NCBI GenBank assembly: GCA_003228685.1
Contig: QIFC01000065.1
Span: 1 to 61,056, forward strand
Source: Chloroflexota bacterium
GTDB taxonomy: Bacteria > Chloroflexota > Dehalococcoidia > DSTF01 > RBG-16-68-14
Direction of reading: 5' to 3'
DNA length: 61,056 bases
Shown: in pieces, positions 1 to 7,474 of the stretch
Position numbering within the stretch: position 1 is the stretch's first letter
Layout of the letters: every line of letters starts with the position of its first letter
The notes under the pieces: generated by a model
What the model was told of the DNA's origin: nothing
Database searches by the model: none
The model's input: the letters and a program-made list of their open reading frames with translations, nothing else
Position numbers and translations under genes: made by a program

Positions 1-48
1 CCCGTCGACTACGAACGGCTGTACACCACGACGGTGCATGCGGCATGA
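1..48 (+). CDS. C-terminal end of an unidentified protein (partial)
   Basis: The first 48 bases are open in frame 1 and end in TGA at 46-48, giving a tail that reads PVDYERLYTTTVHAA. It runs off the left edge, so no family can be named. It is convergent with the truncated protease that ends at 87. The codon choice is GC-rich like the real genes nearby, but 15 residues is weak evidence. Confidence 0.3.
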   Translation, partial: PVDYERLYTTTVHAA

Positions 49-86
49 TCATCAAGAAGCAAGCAGTCCGGAAAACCGGGGCAGGG

Positions 87-434
87 TCACATCAGTATCT
101 GGTCACCCGACATCACCAGAACAGTGCCAGCCGAGAAGGCTTGATTCGGAACCACGAAGGCCACATGACGGTAGTGATGTCGTATCGTATCTACGATCCT
201 CTGCACGACTTCGATGTACCCTCCAGGCGTGGTGAGCAGGAAGGTCAGACGCCTTGACTTGGAGCGTTTCTGCAGATCCTCGATTACATTTCGTAGGATG
301 TCGTCAACGCCAGCAACGAGTCCACCGATCAACGCGAGTTGATGAGAACCGAAGCTACTCTCCAACGCCTCTGCGCGGTCGTCGAGTTGTTGTTCGATGA
401 ATTCGTTCGCGTTTTTGGGATTTGTGGCCGCCAT
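87..434 (-). pseudogene. Truncated SDH/ClpP-fold serine protease
   Basis: The 115-residue product resembles the N-terminal part of serine dehydrogenase proteinase-like (SppA/ClpP-fold) proteins. It has TTPGG near residue 68 and the nucleophile context FSAGTVLVMSGDQ near residues 98-110. Family members run to about 280 residues and carry further conserved sequence just after this point. Here a TGA follows ILM at once, and neither other frame restores recognisable sequence. The start has a good ribosome-binding site (GGAGGTGAGAGC). An extended -10 (TGcTAAACT) lies upstream at 463-471. It is probably a decayed or recombination-truncated gene at the edge of the phage-like block. Confidence 0.55.
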
Positions 435-462
435 GCTCTCACCTCCAGCTACCAGCCGCTCT

Positions 463-471
463 AGTTTAGCA
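463..471 (-). promoter_or_regulatory. Extended -10 promoter of the truncated protease
   Basis: Read on the minus strand this is TGC followed by TAAACT, about 29 bases upstream of the ATG at 434. It matches the TGnTATNNT-like motif seen before several genes in this window. No good -35 is visible. Confidence 0.4.
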
Positions 472-494
472 CCAGCGCACGGGCATTCAAGGCG

Positions 495-824
495 CTAGCT
501 CTCCCGTCCGCGCGCCAGCACACGGAACACGCTCCGGCGCGAGATGCTGAACTCCGACGCCAGCGCGTCGATGGCGACGCCTTCCGCGTGACGAACGCGG
601 ATCGCGTCGTCGCGCGGGCCCTGCCGGATCTTGCGCGCGCCTCCCGGCTCGTCGTAGCGGCAGCGAGACAGCGGGCAGCGTAGGCAGCTCGGCGCCAGCT
701 CGCAGCCGCGGTCCTGGAAATCGACGTGCTCCGGCAGCGCGTCGCGGCGGATCCTGCGGCCGCTCACGTGGCATTCTGGATGCTGGAAATTGGAAGCTGG
801 ACGCTCGATTGGTGGGCTCTTCAT
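495..824 (-). CDS. Small Cys-rich protein with C-terminal HTH (phage-associated)
   Basis: The 109-residue product has a cysteine cluster (C at about 41, then CLRCPLSRC around 47-55) that could bind a metal. The C-terminal segment (DAIRVRHAEGVAIDALASEF, then SISRRSVFRVL) reads as a resolvase/Hin-type helix-turn-helix. The first 20 codons lie in a CCAGC-word repeat (775-808), so the original start may be the GTG at 767. It lies 78 bases downstream of the terminase gene on the same strand. It could be a phage regulator or a recombination directionality-type protein; no exact family is recognised. Confidence 0.55.
   Translation of the reverse strand: MKSPPIERPASNFQHPECHVSGRRIRRDALPEHVDFQDRGCELAPSCLRCPLSRCRYDEPGGARKIRQGPRDDAIRVRHAEGVAIDALASEFSISRRSVFRVLARGRES
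775..808. repeat. GCTGGA-word repeat, left copy
   Basis: This stretch reads CTGGATGCTGGAAATTGG followed by AAGCTGGA, a degenerate series of GCTGG words. A related block in inverted orientation sits at 871-907. Such CCAGC-word strings are low-information repeats between genes, and here one has entered the N-terminal coding part of the HTH protein. Confidence 0.45.
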
Positions 825-870
825 GGTTCATCTCCTCTCCGGTGCCGTATGGCAACGCCTGGGGCTGAGT

Positions 871-907
871 CATCCAGCCTCCAGCATCTAGTCTCCAGCT
901 TCTAGAC
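871..907. repeat. CCAGC-word repeat, right copy, inverted relative to 775-808
   Basis: The plus strand reads CATCCAGCCTCCAGCATC then TAGTCTCCAGCTTCTAGA. It is a series of CCAGC words that overlaps the terminase stop codon at 902-904. It is inverted relative to the left copy, so the two blocks could pair around the 60-base segment between them. Confidence 0.45.
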
Positions 908-2323
908 ACTCGGTACGCGCCCGCGCGCTGTCCGTGGCGCGGCGTCCGACCCCGCCTCCACCACCAGCGCCAGGCTCATCAGGTAGTCGTCGTGTCCGTC
1001 CGCTTCATCGACGAAGAAGTTCATCGTCCGGTTTGCGCGATACATCGCGCGCGCCAGCTCCAGCTCGCGCAGGCAGTGCCGGTGCTCGATCGAGCCATCG
1101 CCGGCGTACAGCTTCAGCCGTCCGCCGTTCGTCGCCGCCAGCAGCCCGTACCCCAACCGCGACTTCGATTCCTGCGTGAAACGCACCGGCCGCACGACCT
1201 GCGAGCCGAGGACCGTCGTCAGCAGCCGCGCGATCGTCTCGCCCAGCTCCGTGCTGTCCACCGCCAGCCGCCGCACGCGCCAGACCTCACGCAGCAGGTC
1301 GGCCAGGCGTGGCAGCAGCTTGTCGTGTGGCTCGCCGGTCCAGACGTAGTGTTCGACGATCTCCAGGCGCGGCTCTTGTACCATGGCCGCGGCGTCCGGG
1401 CAAGAGGCCCGCGCGATTGTGAGCACCGTCGCGTCGCGGTCGCGGCTCCCGCTATTTTGCGCGTGCGCGTCTTCGTCCGCGCCGCCCGCCAGGTCGAGCC
1501 CCGCCACGTAACTTTCACCGGCTGCTGGTGCTCGCTGCCTGCCGTGGCTGCCGGCCAACTGTGCGAGCTGTCCTTGCGAGAAGAGCCGCCCGCCGCCGCT
1601 GATCGGCTTCAGGCAGTACTGCGTCAGGAACAGCGGATGCCGCTCGCCCAGCCGCTCGCGCTCCGACTCGACGTAGCGGCCGTAGGCGGGGTTGTAGCTG
1701 GCCACCATCTGCCAGTCGTACTCGAAGTGACGTCTAACGCCGTCACGGCGCTCCAGCTCCAGGTGGCGCTGTTTCGTCCGCTCCAGGAGCGTCGAGTCGT
1801 CCCAGGCGGTGCCGTAGAACACCGTCGTTGCGTTCGTCGTCGCCGCCATCGGCCGGAAGTCGCGGTCGAACTTCGCTTCGTCCACGTCCTGGGCCTCGTC
1901 CACCTCAAGCAGCAGTTGTGCCGTGTGCCCCACCACGTTCGCCTCCGGTTCGGCCGACATGAAGAGCTGCCGCGCCCGCCCCACGCGAATCGCGTGCCCC
2001 GCCTCAATCGAGGACATCGATGCCAGGCCGGCCTCCATCAGCCGCGACCACAGCCGCCTCAGGCTGATGCGCCCTTGGGGCTCGAACGTCGGTGCGCACT
2101 TGATCGCGTCCACCTGGCGGTCCGCGTAGCTCGCCAGCAGCAGCGCCTCCACCTGCGACGAGAGTTCGTTCTTGCCACCTTGCCGCGCGATTTCGATCGA
2201 GATGCTCAGGCCCTGGCGCCCGAGCACGCTTGCGAGGATCGCGCGTCCGGCTTCGACCTGATAGGGCCGCAGCCGTTGCTTCCAGGGCCCAGCGCCGATC
2301 TCCGCCGTCCTGCGCATGCACAC
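902..2323 (-). CDS. Phage terminase large subunit (TerL)
   Basis: The 473-residue product is a DNA-packaging terminase. The N-terminal ATPase has a Walker A-like ARQGGKNE at residues 46-53 and a Walker B LLLEVDEAQD at 137-146 with the DEAQ signature. A coupling segment ATTVFYGTAWDD follows at about 166-176. The C-terminal RNase H-fold nuclease half is marked by acidic positions in GLDLAGG and LAVDSTELGE. Known terminases cut and pump phage DNA into preformed heads. The start is GTG at 2323 (or ATG at 2317), just after the stop of the upstream small membrane protein. No portal, capsid or head protease is present in the window, so this is a partial prophage or a domesticated element. Confidence 0.88.
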   Translation of the reverse strand: MCMRRTAEIGAGPWKQRLRPYQVEAGRAILASVLGRQGLSISIEIARQGGKNELSSQVEALLLASYADRQVDAIKCAPTFEPQGRISLRRLWSRLMEAGLASMSSIEAGHAIRVGRARQLFMSAEPEANVVGHTAQLLLEVDEAQDVDEAKFDRDFRPMAATTNATTVFYGTAWDDSTLLERTKQRHLELERRDGVRRHFEYDWQMVASYNPAYGRYVESERERLGERHPLFLTQYCLKPISGGGRLFSQGQLAQLAGSHGRQRAPAAGESYVAGLDLAGGADEDAHAQNSGSRDRDATVLTIARASCPDAAAMVQEPRLEIVEHYVWTGEPHDKLLPRLADLLREVWRVRRLAVDSTELGETIARLLTTVLGSQVVRPVRFTQESKSRLGYGLLAATNGGRLKLYAGDGSIEHRHCLRELELARAMYRANRTMNFFVDEADGHDDYLMSLALVVEAGSDAAPRTARGRVPSV

Positions 2324-2325
2324 GC

Positions 2326-2577
2326 TCAGCCTGCGATCTTCAGGATCAGCTGTGCGGCAACGCTGCCGGCCAGCAGGAAGATCAGCCCGTTGACGCGGCC
2401 TTTCACCTCGTCGAGCTGCCGCTCCAACGAGCGCAGCCGCTCGTCGACGACCGCGCGAAAGGCCTGTGGCGATAGCCAGTCCGTGCGCGCGGATTCTGTC
2501 TCATCCGTTCGCCGGAATCGCGCCAATGCCTGCTCAAGCAGACGCCGTCCTGCGCGTCCGTGCTTGCGGTCACTCAT
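2326..2577 (-). CDS. Small membrane-anchored protein, XhlA/holin-like
   Basis: The 83-residue protein has a basic N-terminus, then a helical heptad-like segment (AFRAVVDERLRSLERQLDEV), then one C-terminal membrane helix (GLIFLLAGSVAAQLILKI). This layout, coiled coil plus tail anchor, is that of haemolysin XhlA-like phage lysis proteins; the assignment is by layout only. It overlaps the preceding gene by 8 bases and ends 2 bases before terL, which supports one phage operon. Confidence 0.55.
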   Translation of the reverse strand: MSDRKHGRAGRRLLEQALARFRRTDETESARTDWLSPQAFRAVVDERLRSLERQLDEVKGRVNGLIFLLAGSVAAQLILKIAG

Positions 2578-2944
2578 CGGCGAAGATCTCCGGCATCAGA
2601 ATGCCACCCACTCCCCGGATGACGCCGGCTAGGCTGTCCGCGAGATCATCCTCCGCCTGTTTCGAGAGCCGATAGCGGGCCGACACGGCCTTCACCAGCA
2701 GCCCAATGCCACGCAACATCAGGGGTAGGTTCTCCGGACGCTTCTTGACCGCGCTTCGCAGCTTGACTCGTAGTACGGCGATCTCCTCGTCCAGGCCATC
2801 AATCTTCCGCGCGTCCTGAAGCAGGCCACGCTCGGCCTCGTCCAACGCGCTTTCGTAGAATTCGCGGATCGCCTTGGCTTTAGCGGTTGCCTTAGTCCGC
2901 GTGCGGCGACCTGAGGCCTTCCCGCTAACGCTCTTCGTCGTCAC
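2570..2944 (-). CDS. Hypothetical phage-block protein
   Basis: The 124-residue product has a Lys/Arg/Thr-rich N-terminus (TTKSVSGKASGRRTRTKATA) followed by predicted helices with many charged residues. A basic N-terminus before terL would fit a small-terminase or DNA-binding role, but no family is recognised. The start is GTG at 2944, inside the end of the upstream gene (20-base overlap), and its end overlaps the next gene by 8 bases. Confidence 0.5.
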   Translation of the reverse strand: MTTKSVSGKASGRRTRTKATAKAKAIREFYESALDEAERGLLQDARKIDGLDEEIAVLRVKLRSAVKKRPENLPLMLRGIGLLVKAVSARYRLSKQAEDDLADSLAGVIRGVGGILMPEIFADE

Positions 2945-3089
2945 CCGGCATCCCTTCCAGCAGCTCCAGCAGGCTCTCGAATGTGTCCGGCGGCAGGCGC
3001 GAGGCGGCCTCCGCCACGCCCAGCAGGAGATAAAGCGCCGCCAGCGTCCACTCTTTGCGGTCCAGCGCCACCGATAGTGCAGCCGCCAT
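2925..3089 (-). CDS. Small hypothetical protein of the phage block (54 aa)
   Basis: The chosen ATG at 3089 overlaps the TAA of the upstream gene by one base (TAATG), typical of coupled genes. The 54-residue product is MAAALSVALDRKEWTLAALY continuing into a helical Leu-rich tail that ends GMPGDDEER. A longer in-frame reading to 3167 would overlap the upstream gene and is less likely. Function unknown. Confidence 0.5.
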   Translation of the reverse strand: MAAALSVALDRKEWTLAALYLLLGVAEAASRLPPDTFESLLELLEGMPGDDEER

Positions 3090-3391
3090 TACGCGAGCGC
3101 CCTCCTGATGATGATCGCTGAGATGAGCAGCGTCGCGGCTAGCAGCGGCATTCGCAGTAACGCCCACTGCCCGCTGGAGAAGAGATCGCCGCGCTGCGAC
3201 CAGAACAGGCTCTGCGAGAACGCCGCCTCCACGATGCTCGCGCCGCTCACCAGCGTCAGCGCGGCGGCGCCGATGCGGCGCGATCGCCTACCGGTGGACT
3301 GCCACAGATAGCCGCCGAAGTATCCGGCGTTCATCGCGCCGAAGACCGCCGTTGTGACGTCCTGACCGATCACCAGCCCTGAAATACCCAT
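3089..3391 (-). CDS. Small multi-helix membrane protein, holin-like
   Basis: The 100-residue product has several hydrophobic segments (around residues 5-30, 40-57 and 78-97) and little else, ending in AIIIRRALA. It is the first gene of the minus-strand phage block, and the LexA-like dyad lies 71 bases upstream. Position and topology suggest a holin or similar phage membrane protein, but no signature proves this. Confidence 0.45.
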   Translation of the reverse strand: MGISGLVIGQDVTTAVFGAMNAGYFGGYLWQSTGRRSRRIGAAALTLVSGASIVEAAFSQSLFWSQRGDLFSSGQWALLRMPLLAATLLISAIIIRRALA

Positions 3392-3461
3392 CAGACAACT
3401 CCCAATCCGACCAACTTTGTGTGCACGGTTTTCCCTGCCGAAGGCGAAGGAATGTAAAGGC

Positions 3462-3485
3462 AGAATAGAACATACGTGCTATTCT
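3462..3485. promoter_or_regulatory. 24-bp dyad, LexA/SOS-box-like
   Basis: The two 10-base arms AGAATAGaAC and GTgCTATTCT pair at 9 of 10 positions around ATAC. The core GAACATACGTGC resembles Gram-positive LexA boxes (GAAC, four bases, GTTC) with one mismatch. It sits upstream of the phage-derived minus-strand block and about 100 bases before the plus-strand 60-aa gene. LexA control of a phage block would be expected, but the protein that binds here is inferred. Confidence 0.4.
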
Positions 3486-3586
3486 AGTCAAGCCTCCCAC
3501 GGCATGTTAGGCCGTTTGGCCGGCATCAGTGCTTCCCCTACGCAGATTGGGCGGCGCTGGCCGATTGTAGTGGTGAGGAGAACCGT

Positions 3587-3769
3587 ATGAAGACTGAACG
3601 ATCCAAGCCCACGCGCATCGACCAGCTCGACCCGGGAACCTGGCTCTACACAATGCTCGATGAGGCGCGCGAGGATGTGGCGCGCCAGCCCGGTCCCGCG
3701 GCCATCAAGCGCATCCGCGCGCGTCTCGAAAGCGATATGGACGAGCGCTCTACTCAGGCCGCCGCCTAG
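3587..3769 (+). CDS. Small hypothetical protein (60 aa)
   Basis: The product begins MKTERSKPTRIDQLDPGTWL and continues as a charged, helix-forming sequence (LDEAREDVARQPGPAAIKRI). A GAGGAG ribosome-binding site lies just before the ATG. The opposite strand is also open (3488-3778), but this strand has the better start signal and more natural composition. No domain is recognised. Confidence 0.5.
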   Translation: MKTERSKPTRIDQLDPGTWLYTMLDEAREDVARQPGPAAIKRIRARLESDMDERSTQAAA

Positions 3770-3802
3770 CTCGCTCACCAGTCCTCTTTCGGTGCTGTCG
3801 CG

Positions 3803-4468
3803 TCAGGCGTCCGCCTGATCGAACATGCTCGTCTGCCTGCCCTCAAGATAGCTGCGCACCGGTGCGAATGAACGCCGGTGTATCGGGCAGGGACCATGGG
3901 TAGTCAGCGCTTGCAGATGGTGGCTGGTGCAGTAGCCTCGGTTGTGCGCGAAGCCATAGCCCGGGTACTCCGCGTCGTAGGCTTCCATGATCTGATCGCG
4001 GTCCACCTTCGCCAAGATCGACGCCGCCGCGATCGAGATGCAGAGCGCATCGCCGTGGATGATCGCGCGCTGTTCCTCAATAACGTCTGGTAGGTCTACC
4101 GCGTCGACGAGGATCAGGTCAGGCCGGAAGGGGAGCGCTTCTAGTGCCCGCTGCATCGCGCGCTGCGTCGAAGGGACCAGCCCCTTGCTATCGATCTCGT
4201 CGTGATCGGCTCGGCCGATGCCAAACCCGGCGCTCTCTCGCAGGCTCTCCGCAAGCCGCTCGCGCTGGCGCGCTGTGAGCGCTTTGGAGTCGCGTAGCTC
4301 GGACCACCACGAGGCGGCGAACTGCGGGTCCAGCACCACGGCCGCCGCTACGACAGGGCCGGCCATCGGCCCGCGCCCGGCCTCATCGACGCCGGCAACG
4401 TGGCGAAAGCCCTGCCGCCAGCCGCGCAACTCCTCCGCAAGCGTCGGGATGGCCCGATAGATGCCCAA
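3803..4468 (-). CDS. rnhB: Ribonuclease HII
   Basis: RNase HII removes ribonucleotides from DNA and the RNA of RNA-DNA hybrids. The 221-residue product has the family's opening GVDEAGRGPMAGPVV at about 26-40, whose Asp-Glu pair binds catalytic metal. Further acidic positions lie in LILVDAVD and in AKVDRDQIM. The length is normal. The start is a TTG at 4468 preceded by GAGGAGTGAGAC, a clear ribosome-binding site. It is divergent from the tautomerase gene that follows. Confidence 0.93.
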   Translation of the reverse strand: MGIYRAIPTLAEELRGWRQGFRHVAGVDEAGRGPMAGPVVAAAVVLDPQFAASWWSELRDSKALTARQRERLAESLRESAGFGIGRADHDEIDSKGLVPSTQRAMQRALEALPFRPDLILVDAVDLPDVIEEQRAIIHGDALCISIAAASILAKVDRDQIMEAYDAEYPGYGFAHNRGYCTSHHLQALTTHGPCPIHRRSFAPVRSYLEGRQTSMFDQADA

Positions 4469-4564
4469 GTCTCACTCCTCGCCCGCTCCGGCGCCAACTG
4501 CGCCGGTGCGCCGATTCGATGCTACCGTATCCGCCCTCGCCCACGCCCGCGTCGATGGCCCGGC

Positions 4565-4573
4565 TGCTATCAT
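4565..4573 (+). promoter_or_regulatory. Extended -10 promoter of the tautomerase gene
   Basis: TG-C-TATCAT precedes the ATG at 4611 by about 38 bases. It is one of several TGnTATNNT elements in this window. No convincing -35 is seen. Confidence 0.45.
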
Positions 4574-4610
4574 GCGCCTGCCGAATAGGGACGCTAACAG
4601 GAGGTACACC

Positions 4611-4802
4611 ATGCCGATTGTAAGAGTAGAGATGTGGCCGGGGCGCACGAAGGCCCAGAAGCGGGAGATGGCGCGGGCTATCACGGATGTCGTCTGCAAT
4701 GTCGCCCACACCACGCCGGATCAGACGATTATCGTGTTCCAGGACGTTTCCAAAGACGACTGGGCGCAGTCTGGCAAGCTGGCATCAGAGGATGATGACT
4801 GA
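4611..4802 (+). CDS. 4-oxalocrotonate tautomerase-family protein
   Basis: The 63-residue product starts MPIVRVEMWPGRTKAQKREM. The proline exposed after Met removal is the general base of 4-OT enzymes (keto-enol tautomerisation), and the basic residues at 12, 14, 17 and 18 sit where the family binds substrate carboxylates. The ATG at 4611 follows GGAGGTACACC; longer in-frame starts upstream would bury Pro1 and overlap the promoter. The acidic tail (LASEDDD) is not typical. No aromatic degradation genes are nearby, so the substrate is unknown. Confidence 0.88.
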   Translation: MPIVRVEMWPGRTKAQKREMARAITDVVCNVAHTTPDQTIIVFQDVSKDDWAQSGKLASEDDD

Positions 4803-4871
4803 AGCTCGGCTCCCGCATGCCGATACTACCGCTGCACCGTGTGCCGCATCGTACGCGGCTTCGTTGGAGTC

Positions 4872-4880
4872 TGCTATACT
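4872..4880 (+). promoter_or_regulatory. Extended -10 promoter of ftsH
   Basis: TG-C-TATACT is a strong extended -10. The predicted start of transcription is near 4886-4887, which coincides with the GTG of a 17-codon upstream ORF. Confidence 0.55.
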
Positions 4881-4885
4881 AGTTC

Positions 4886-4939
4886 GTGAGGCATTCGGCA
4901 GCCCTCGTTAGAGCCGATGGCCTTCATTACGTAAGGTAG
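4886..4939 (+). CDS. Possible leaderless upstream ORF of ftsH (17 aa)
   Basis: A GTG lies at the predicted transcription start and opens a 17-codon ORF (VRHSAALVRADGLHYVR) that ends in TAG at 4937-4939. The stop lies next to the AAGGTAGG ribosome-binding site of ftsH (start 4951). It may couple or modulate ftsH translation. It is inferred from position alone and resembles four other cases in this window. Confidence 0.3.
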   Translation: MRHSAALVRADGLHYVR

Positions 4940-4950
4940 GTACACCTGAC

Positions 4951-6933
4951 ATGGGTTCCCGTTGGCTTCGCAACGGATTCATCTATCTCCTCATCCTGGT
5001 AGCCGTTGTAGCTATCGTCTACTCGTTCTTCGGCCGCTCTGAAGGGCTGGAGGAGAGAGGTATTTCGGAAGTCTTCACAGACGCCAAGACTGGCCAGTTG
5101 GACGAGATCATCGTCAAGGGAGATACGCTCACAATCAGGAAGTCCGGCGAAGATCTCTACAAGGCGAAGAAGGAAGAGGGTGCCAGTATCTTCGAGATGC
5201 TGCGAGACGAAGGCGTCGCGATAGGCGGTGCCGACGGCATCGCGGTGAATGTCAAGAGTTCGGGAGGCTGGGGGAATTGGCTCGGTATCATGATTACCTT
5301 CCTGCCGCTGCTTCTGTTCGGCGCCATCCTGATCTTCTTCATGCGGCAGGCTCAAGGCTCCAACTCGCAAGCCATGAGCTTCGGCAAGAGTAAAGCCAAG
5401 CAATTCACAGGCAATCGGCCGACCGTCACGTTCGCGGATGTTGCCGGCGTTGACGAAGCCAGAGAAGAGCTCCAGGAAGTGGTCGAATTCCTCAAGTACC
5501 CGGAGAAGTTCGCCGCGCTGGGCGCGCGCATCCCGCGCGGTGTGCTGCTGCTGGGACCGCCCGGAACCGGCAAGACCCTGCTCTCGCGAGCTGTCGCCGG
5601 TGAGGCGGGCGTGCCGTTCTTCTCGATTAGCGGTTCCGAGTTTGTGGAGATGTTCGTTGGCGTGGGCGCTTCCCGCGTACGCGATCTCTTCGATCAGGCC
5701 AAGCGCAACGCGCCCTGCATCGTCTTCGTAGACGAGATCGATGCCGTAGGACGCCAGCGCGGCGCAGGCCTGGGAGGGAGCCACGATGAGCGAGAGCAGA
5801 CGCTGAACCAGATCCTCGTGGAGATGGACGGCTTCGACACCAACACGAACGTCATCGTCATCGCGGCGACAAACCGTCCTGACATCCTCGACCCGGCGCT
5901 ACTGCGCCCAGGCCGCTTCGACCGCCAAGTCATCCTCGACCGGCCCGATATTCGTGGCCGCGAGGCGATCCTTGCCGTGCATTCCAAGGGCAAGCCGCTG
6001 GAGGATGAAGTCGACCTCATGGTGCTCGCTAAGCAGACGCCCGGCTTCTCCGGCGCCGACCTTGCCAACCTCGTGAACGAGAGCGCCATCCTCGCCGCCC
6101 GCCGAAATAAGAAGAAGGCGGGCATGGATGAGTTCAACGAGGCTGTCGACCGCGTGATCGCTGGTCCGGAGCGCAAGAGCCGGGTCATCAGCGAGAAGGA
6201 GAAGAAGATCATCGCCTACCACGAGTCCGGCCACGCGCTCGTCGGCCACCTGCTGCCGGACTCGGACCAGCCGTACAAGATGAGCATTGTGGCACGCGGC
6301 ATGGCCGGCGGTTTCACGCGCTACCTGCCGGAGGAAGACCGCCACCTGATGAACCGCTCCCAGTACAACGCTATGCTCGCAACGTCGATGGGTGGTCACG
6401 TCGCCGAAGAGTTGGCGTTGGGCGAGATGACGACCGGCCCGCAAAACGACATCCAGCAGGCAACGCATATCGCCCGCCAGATGGTTACCCAGTGGGGCAT
6501 GAGCGAACGGCTCGGTCCCCGTAGCTTCGGCCGCAAGGAAGAGATGGTCTTCCTGGGCCGCGAGATCTCAGAGCAACGTGACTACAGCGAGAAGGTCGCT
6601 GAGGAAATCGACGAAGAGGTCCGCCGTCTCATCGATAGGGCCTACCAGACCGCCAAGCAGTTGCTCACGGAACATCGCGCGAAACTTGATGAGATTGTGG
6701 AACACATCCTCATCCGAGAAACCCTTGATGGGGACGACCTGACGAAGCTCTTGGACTCCCCTGTCGGCGAGTTGCCGCTTCCGACTACCGACAGCAAGCC
6801 CGAGCAGAAGAAGGAAGAGCCTCCTGCCGACGAGCCAGAGAAGCAAGATGAGCCAAAGACGCCACCTGTAAAGGGCGAGCCCGGTCTGGCGTACGGCAGC
6901 CAGTCTAACATTCAGGCCGAGTCCGACAGCTAA
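4951..6933 (+). CDS. ftsH: ATP-dependent zinc metalloprotease FtsH
   Basis: FtsH degrades misfolded or regulatory membrane and cytosolic proteins as a hexamer in the inner membrane. The 660-residue product has membrane helices at about 9-29 and 111-131 around a periplasmic segment. The AAA module has Walker A GPPGTGKT at 202-209, Walker [11 protein letters not shown], and the second region of homology with LRPGRFDR. The M41 peptidase zinc motif HESGH is at 424-428 and the third ligand Asp is in [10 protein letters not shown]. The C-terminal tail is Glu/Lys/Pro-rich and variable. It is monocistronic: its own promoter upstream and a terminator at 6959-6980. Confidence 0.97.
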   Translation: MGSRWLRNGFIYLLILVAVVAIVYSFFGRSEGLEERGISEVFTDAKTGQLDEIIVKGDTLTIRKSGEDLYKAKKEEGASIFEMLRDEGVAIGGADGIAVNVKSSGGWGNWLGIMITFLPLLLFGAILIFFMRQAQGSNSQAMSFGKSKAKQFTGNRPTVTFADVAGVDEAREELQEVVEFLKYPEKFAALGARIPRGVLLLGPPGTGKTLLSRAVAGEAGVPFFSISGSEFVEMFVGVGASRVRDLFDQAKRNAPCIVFVDEIDAVGRQRGAGLGGSHDEREQTLNQILVEMDGFDTNTNVIVIAATNRPDILDPALLRPGRFDRQVILDRPDIRGREAILAVHSKGKPLEDEVDLMVLAKQTPGFSGADLANLVNESAILAARRNKKKAGMDEFNEAVDRVIAGPERKSRVISEKEKKIIAYHESGHALVGHLLPDSDQPYKMSIVARGMAGGFTRYLPEEDRHLMNRSQYNAMLATSMGGHVAEELALGEMTTGPQNDIQQATHIARQMVTQWGMSERLGPRSFGRKEEMVFLGREISEQRDYSEKVAEEIDEEVRRLIDRAYQTAKQLLTEHRAKLDEIVEHILIRETLDGDDLTKLLDSPVGELPLPTTDSKPEQKKEEPPADEPEKQDEPKTPPVKGEPGLAYGSQSNIQAESDS

Positions 6934-6958
6934 CCCGTAGCTTCGCGGATTGAACTAC

Positions 6959-6980
6959 GCCCGCCGTTCGGCGGGCTTTT
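6959..6980 (+). terminator. Rho-independent terminator of ftsH
   Basis: GCCCGCC and GGCGGGC form a perfect 7-bp GC stem around GTTC, followed by TTTT. It lies 26 bases after the ftsH stop. Confidence 0.85.
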
Positions 6981-7041
6981 GCTATCTGCCCCAATGGGGA
7001 GAACGCCTCCCGCTGCCGATACTCACGCTACGGACTGAGCT

Positions 7042-7374
7042 ATGAGCGTACACCAAGAAGGCGCAGGATCCCGCAGGCTAGAACCACGTCTGGCCGCCGT
7101 GCTGTCGTACATGCTCGGCATCGTCACCGGCATCATCCTGCTCAGGATTGAGCGGGAGGATCGCTTCGTTCGCTTCCACGCACTTCAGTCCATCCTATTC
7201 AGCTCAACAGTGTTCGTGGCGCTGTTGATGCTCGTTGGCGTTGGACTTGAGCTGGGTGCTCTGTTCCTTGCGATTGCTGCGTGGGCCGTCTGGGCCATCC
7301 TGATGCTCAGAGCCGCTCGCGGCGAGTTCTTCCAGCTCCCGCTGATCGGCCGCTGGGCTGAGGCCAACGCTTAG
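7042..7374 (+). CDS. Tic20/DUF4870-like small membrane protein
   Basis: The 110-residue product has a short polar N-terminus, then LAAVLSYMLGIVTGIILLRI, a charged EREDRFVRFHALQSILF segment, and two further hydrophobic helices before the tail LIGRWAEANA. The pattern of helix, E-x-x-x-FVRFHALQS, then helices is characteristic of Tic20-like/DUF4870 bacterial membrane proteins, whose role is unknown. It sits alone between the ftsH terminator and the rex promoter. Confidence 0.75.
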   Translation: MSVHQEGAGSRRLEPRLAAVLSYMLGIVTGIILLRIEREDRFVRFHALQSILFSSTVFVALLMLVGVGLELGALFLAIAAWAVWAILMLRAARGEFFQLPLIGRWAEANA

Positions 7375-7378
7375 CGTG

Positions 7379-7407
7379 TTGACCCCCAAAATGGGCGATG
7401 CTACATT
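7379..7407 (+). promoter_or_regulatory. rex promoter
   Basis: TTGACC at 7379-7384 and TACATT at 7402-7407 are separated by exactly 17 bases, with TG at 7399-7400 giving an extended -10. Transcription should start near 7412-7414, inside the Rex-like operator. This gives rex a leader of about 60 bases ending in TAGGAGTGG. Confidence 0.6.
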
Positions 7408-7423
7408 GTGCATGCGCGCGCAA
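7406..7423. promoter_or_regulatory. Candidate Rex operator (ROP site)
   Basis: TTGTGCATGCGCGCGCAA matches the Rex consensus TTGTGAAnnnnTTCACAA at 10 of 14 fixed positions, with both outer arms (TTGTG and CAA) conserved. It overlaps the -10 and start of the rex promoter, the expected place for autorepression. Confidence 0.5.
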
Positions 7424-7474
7424 TCACAGACGTCTCGCTAGAGGCCCTGTCGCCTAGGCGGTCGGTAGGAGTGG

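Larger units (their letters stand above)
495..3391 (-). mobile_element. Phage-derived terminase module (remnant or GTA-like)
   Basis: Six minus-strand genes read as one block: small membrane protein, 54-aa protein, basic protein, XhlA-like protein, terminase large subunit, and Cys-rich HTH protein. The first five overlap or nearly touch. The block lies between the dyad at 3462-3485 and the truncated protease at 434. Capsid, portal, tail, integrase and att sites are not visible, so it is either a relic or a domesticated packaging unit whose other parts lie elsewhere. Confidence 0.55.

Noticed and set aside
992-2632. 546-aa plus-strand ORF opposite the terminase gene
   Set aside because: It is rich in Arg, His, Gln and Pro, has no motif, and lies antisense to the clear TerL. 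It is a GC-rich shadow.
3488-3778. 96-aa minus-strand ORF over the 60-aa gene
   Set aside because: It lacks a ribosome-binding site and its composition is less natural than the plus-strand ORF, though this choice is not certain.
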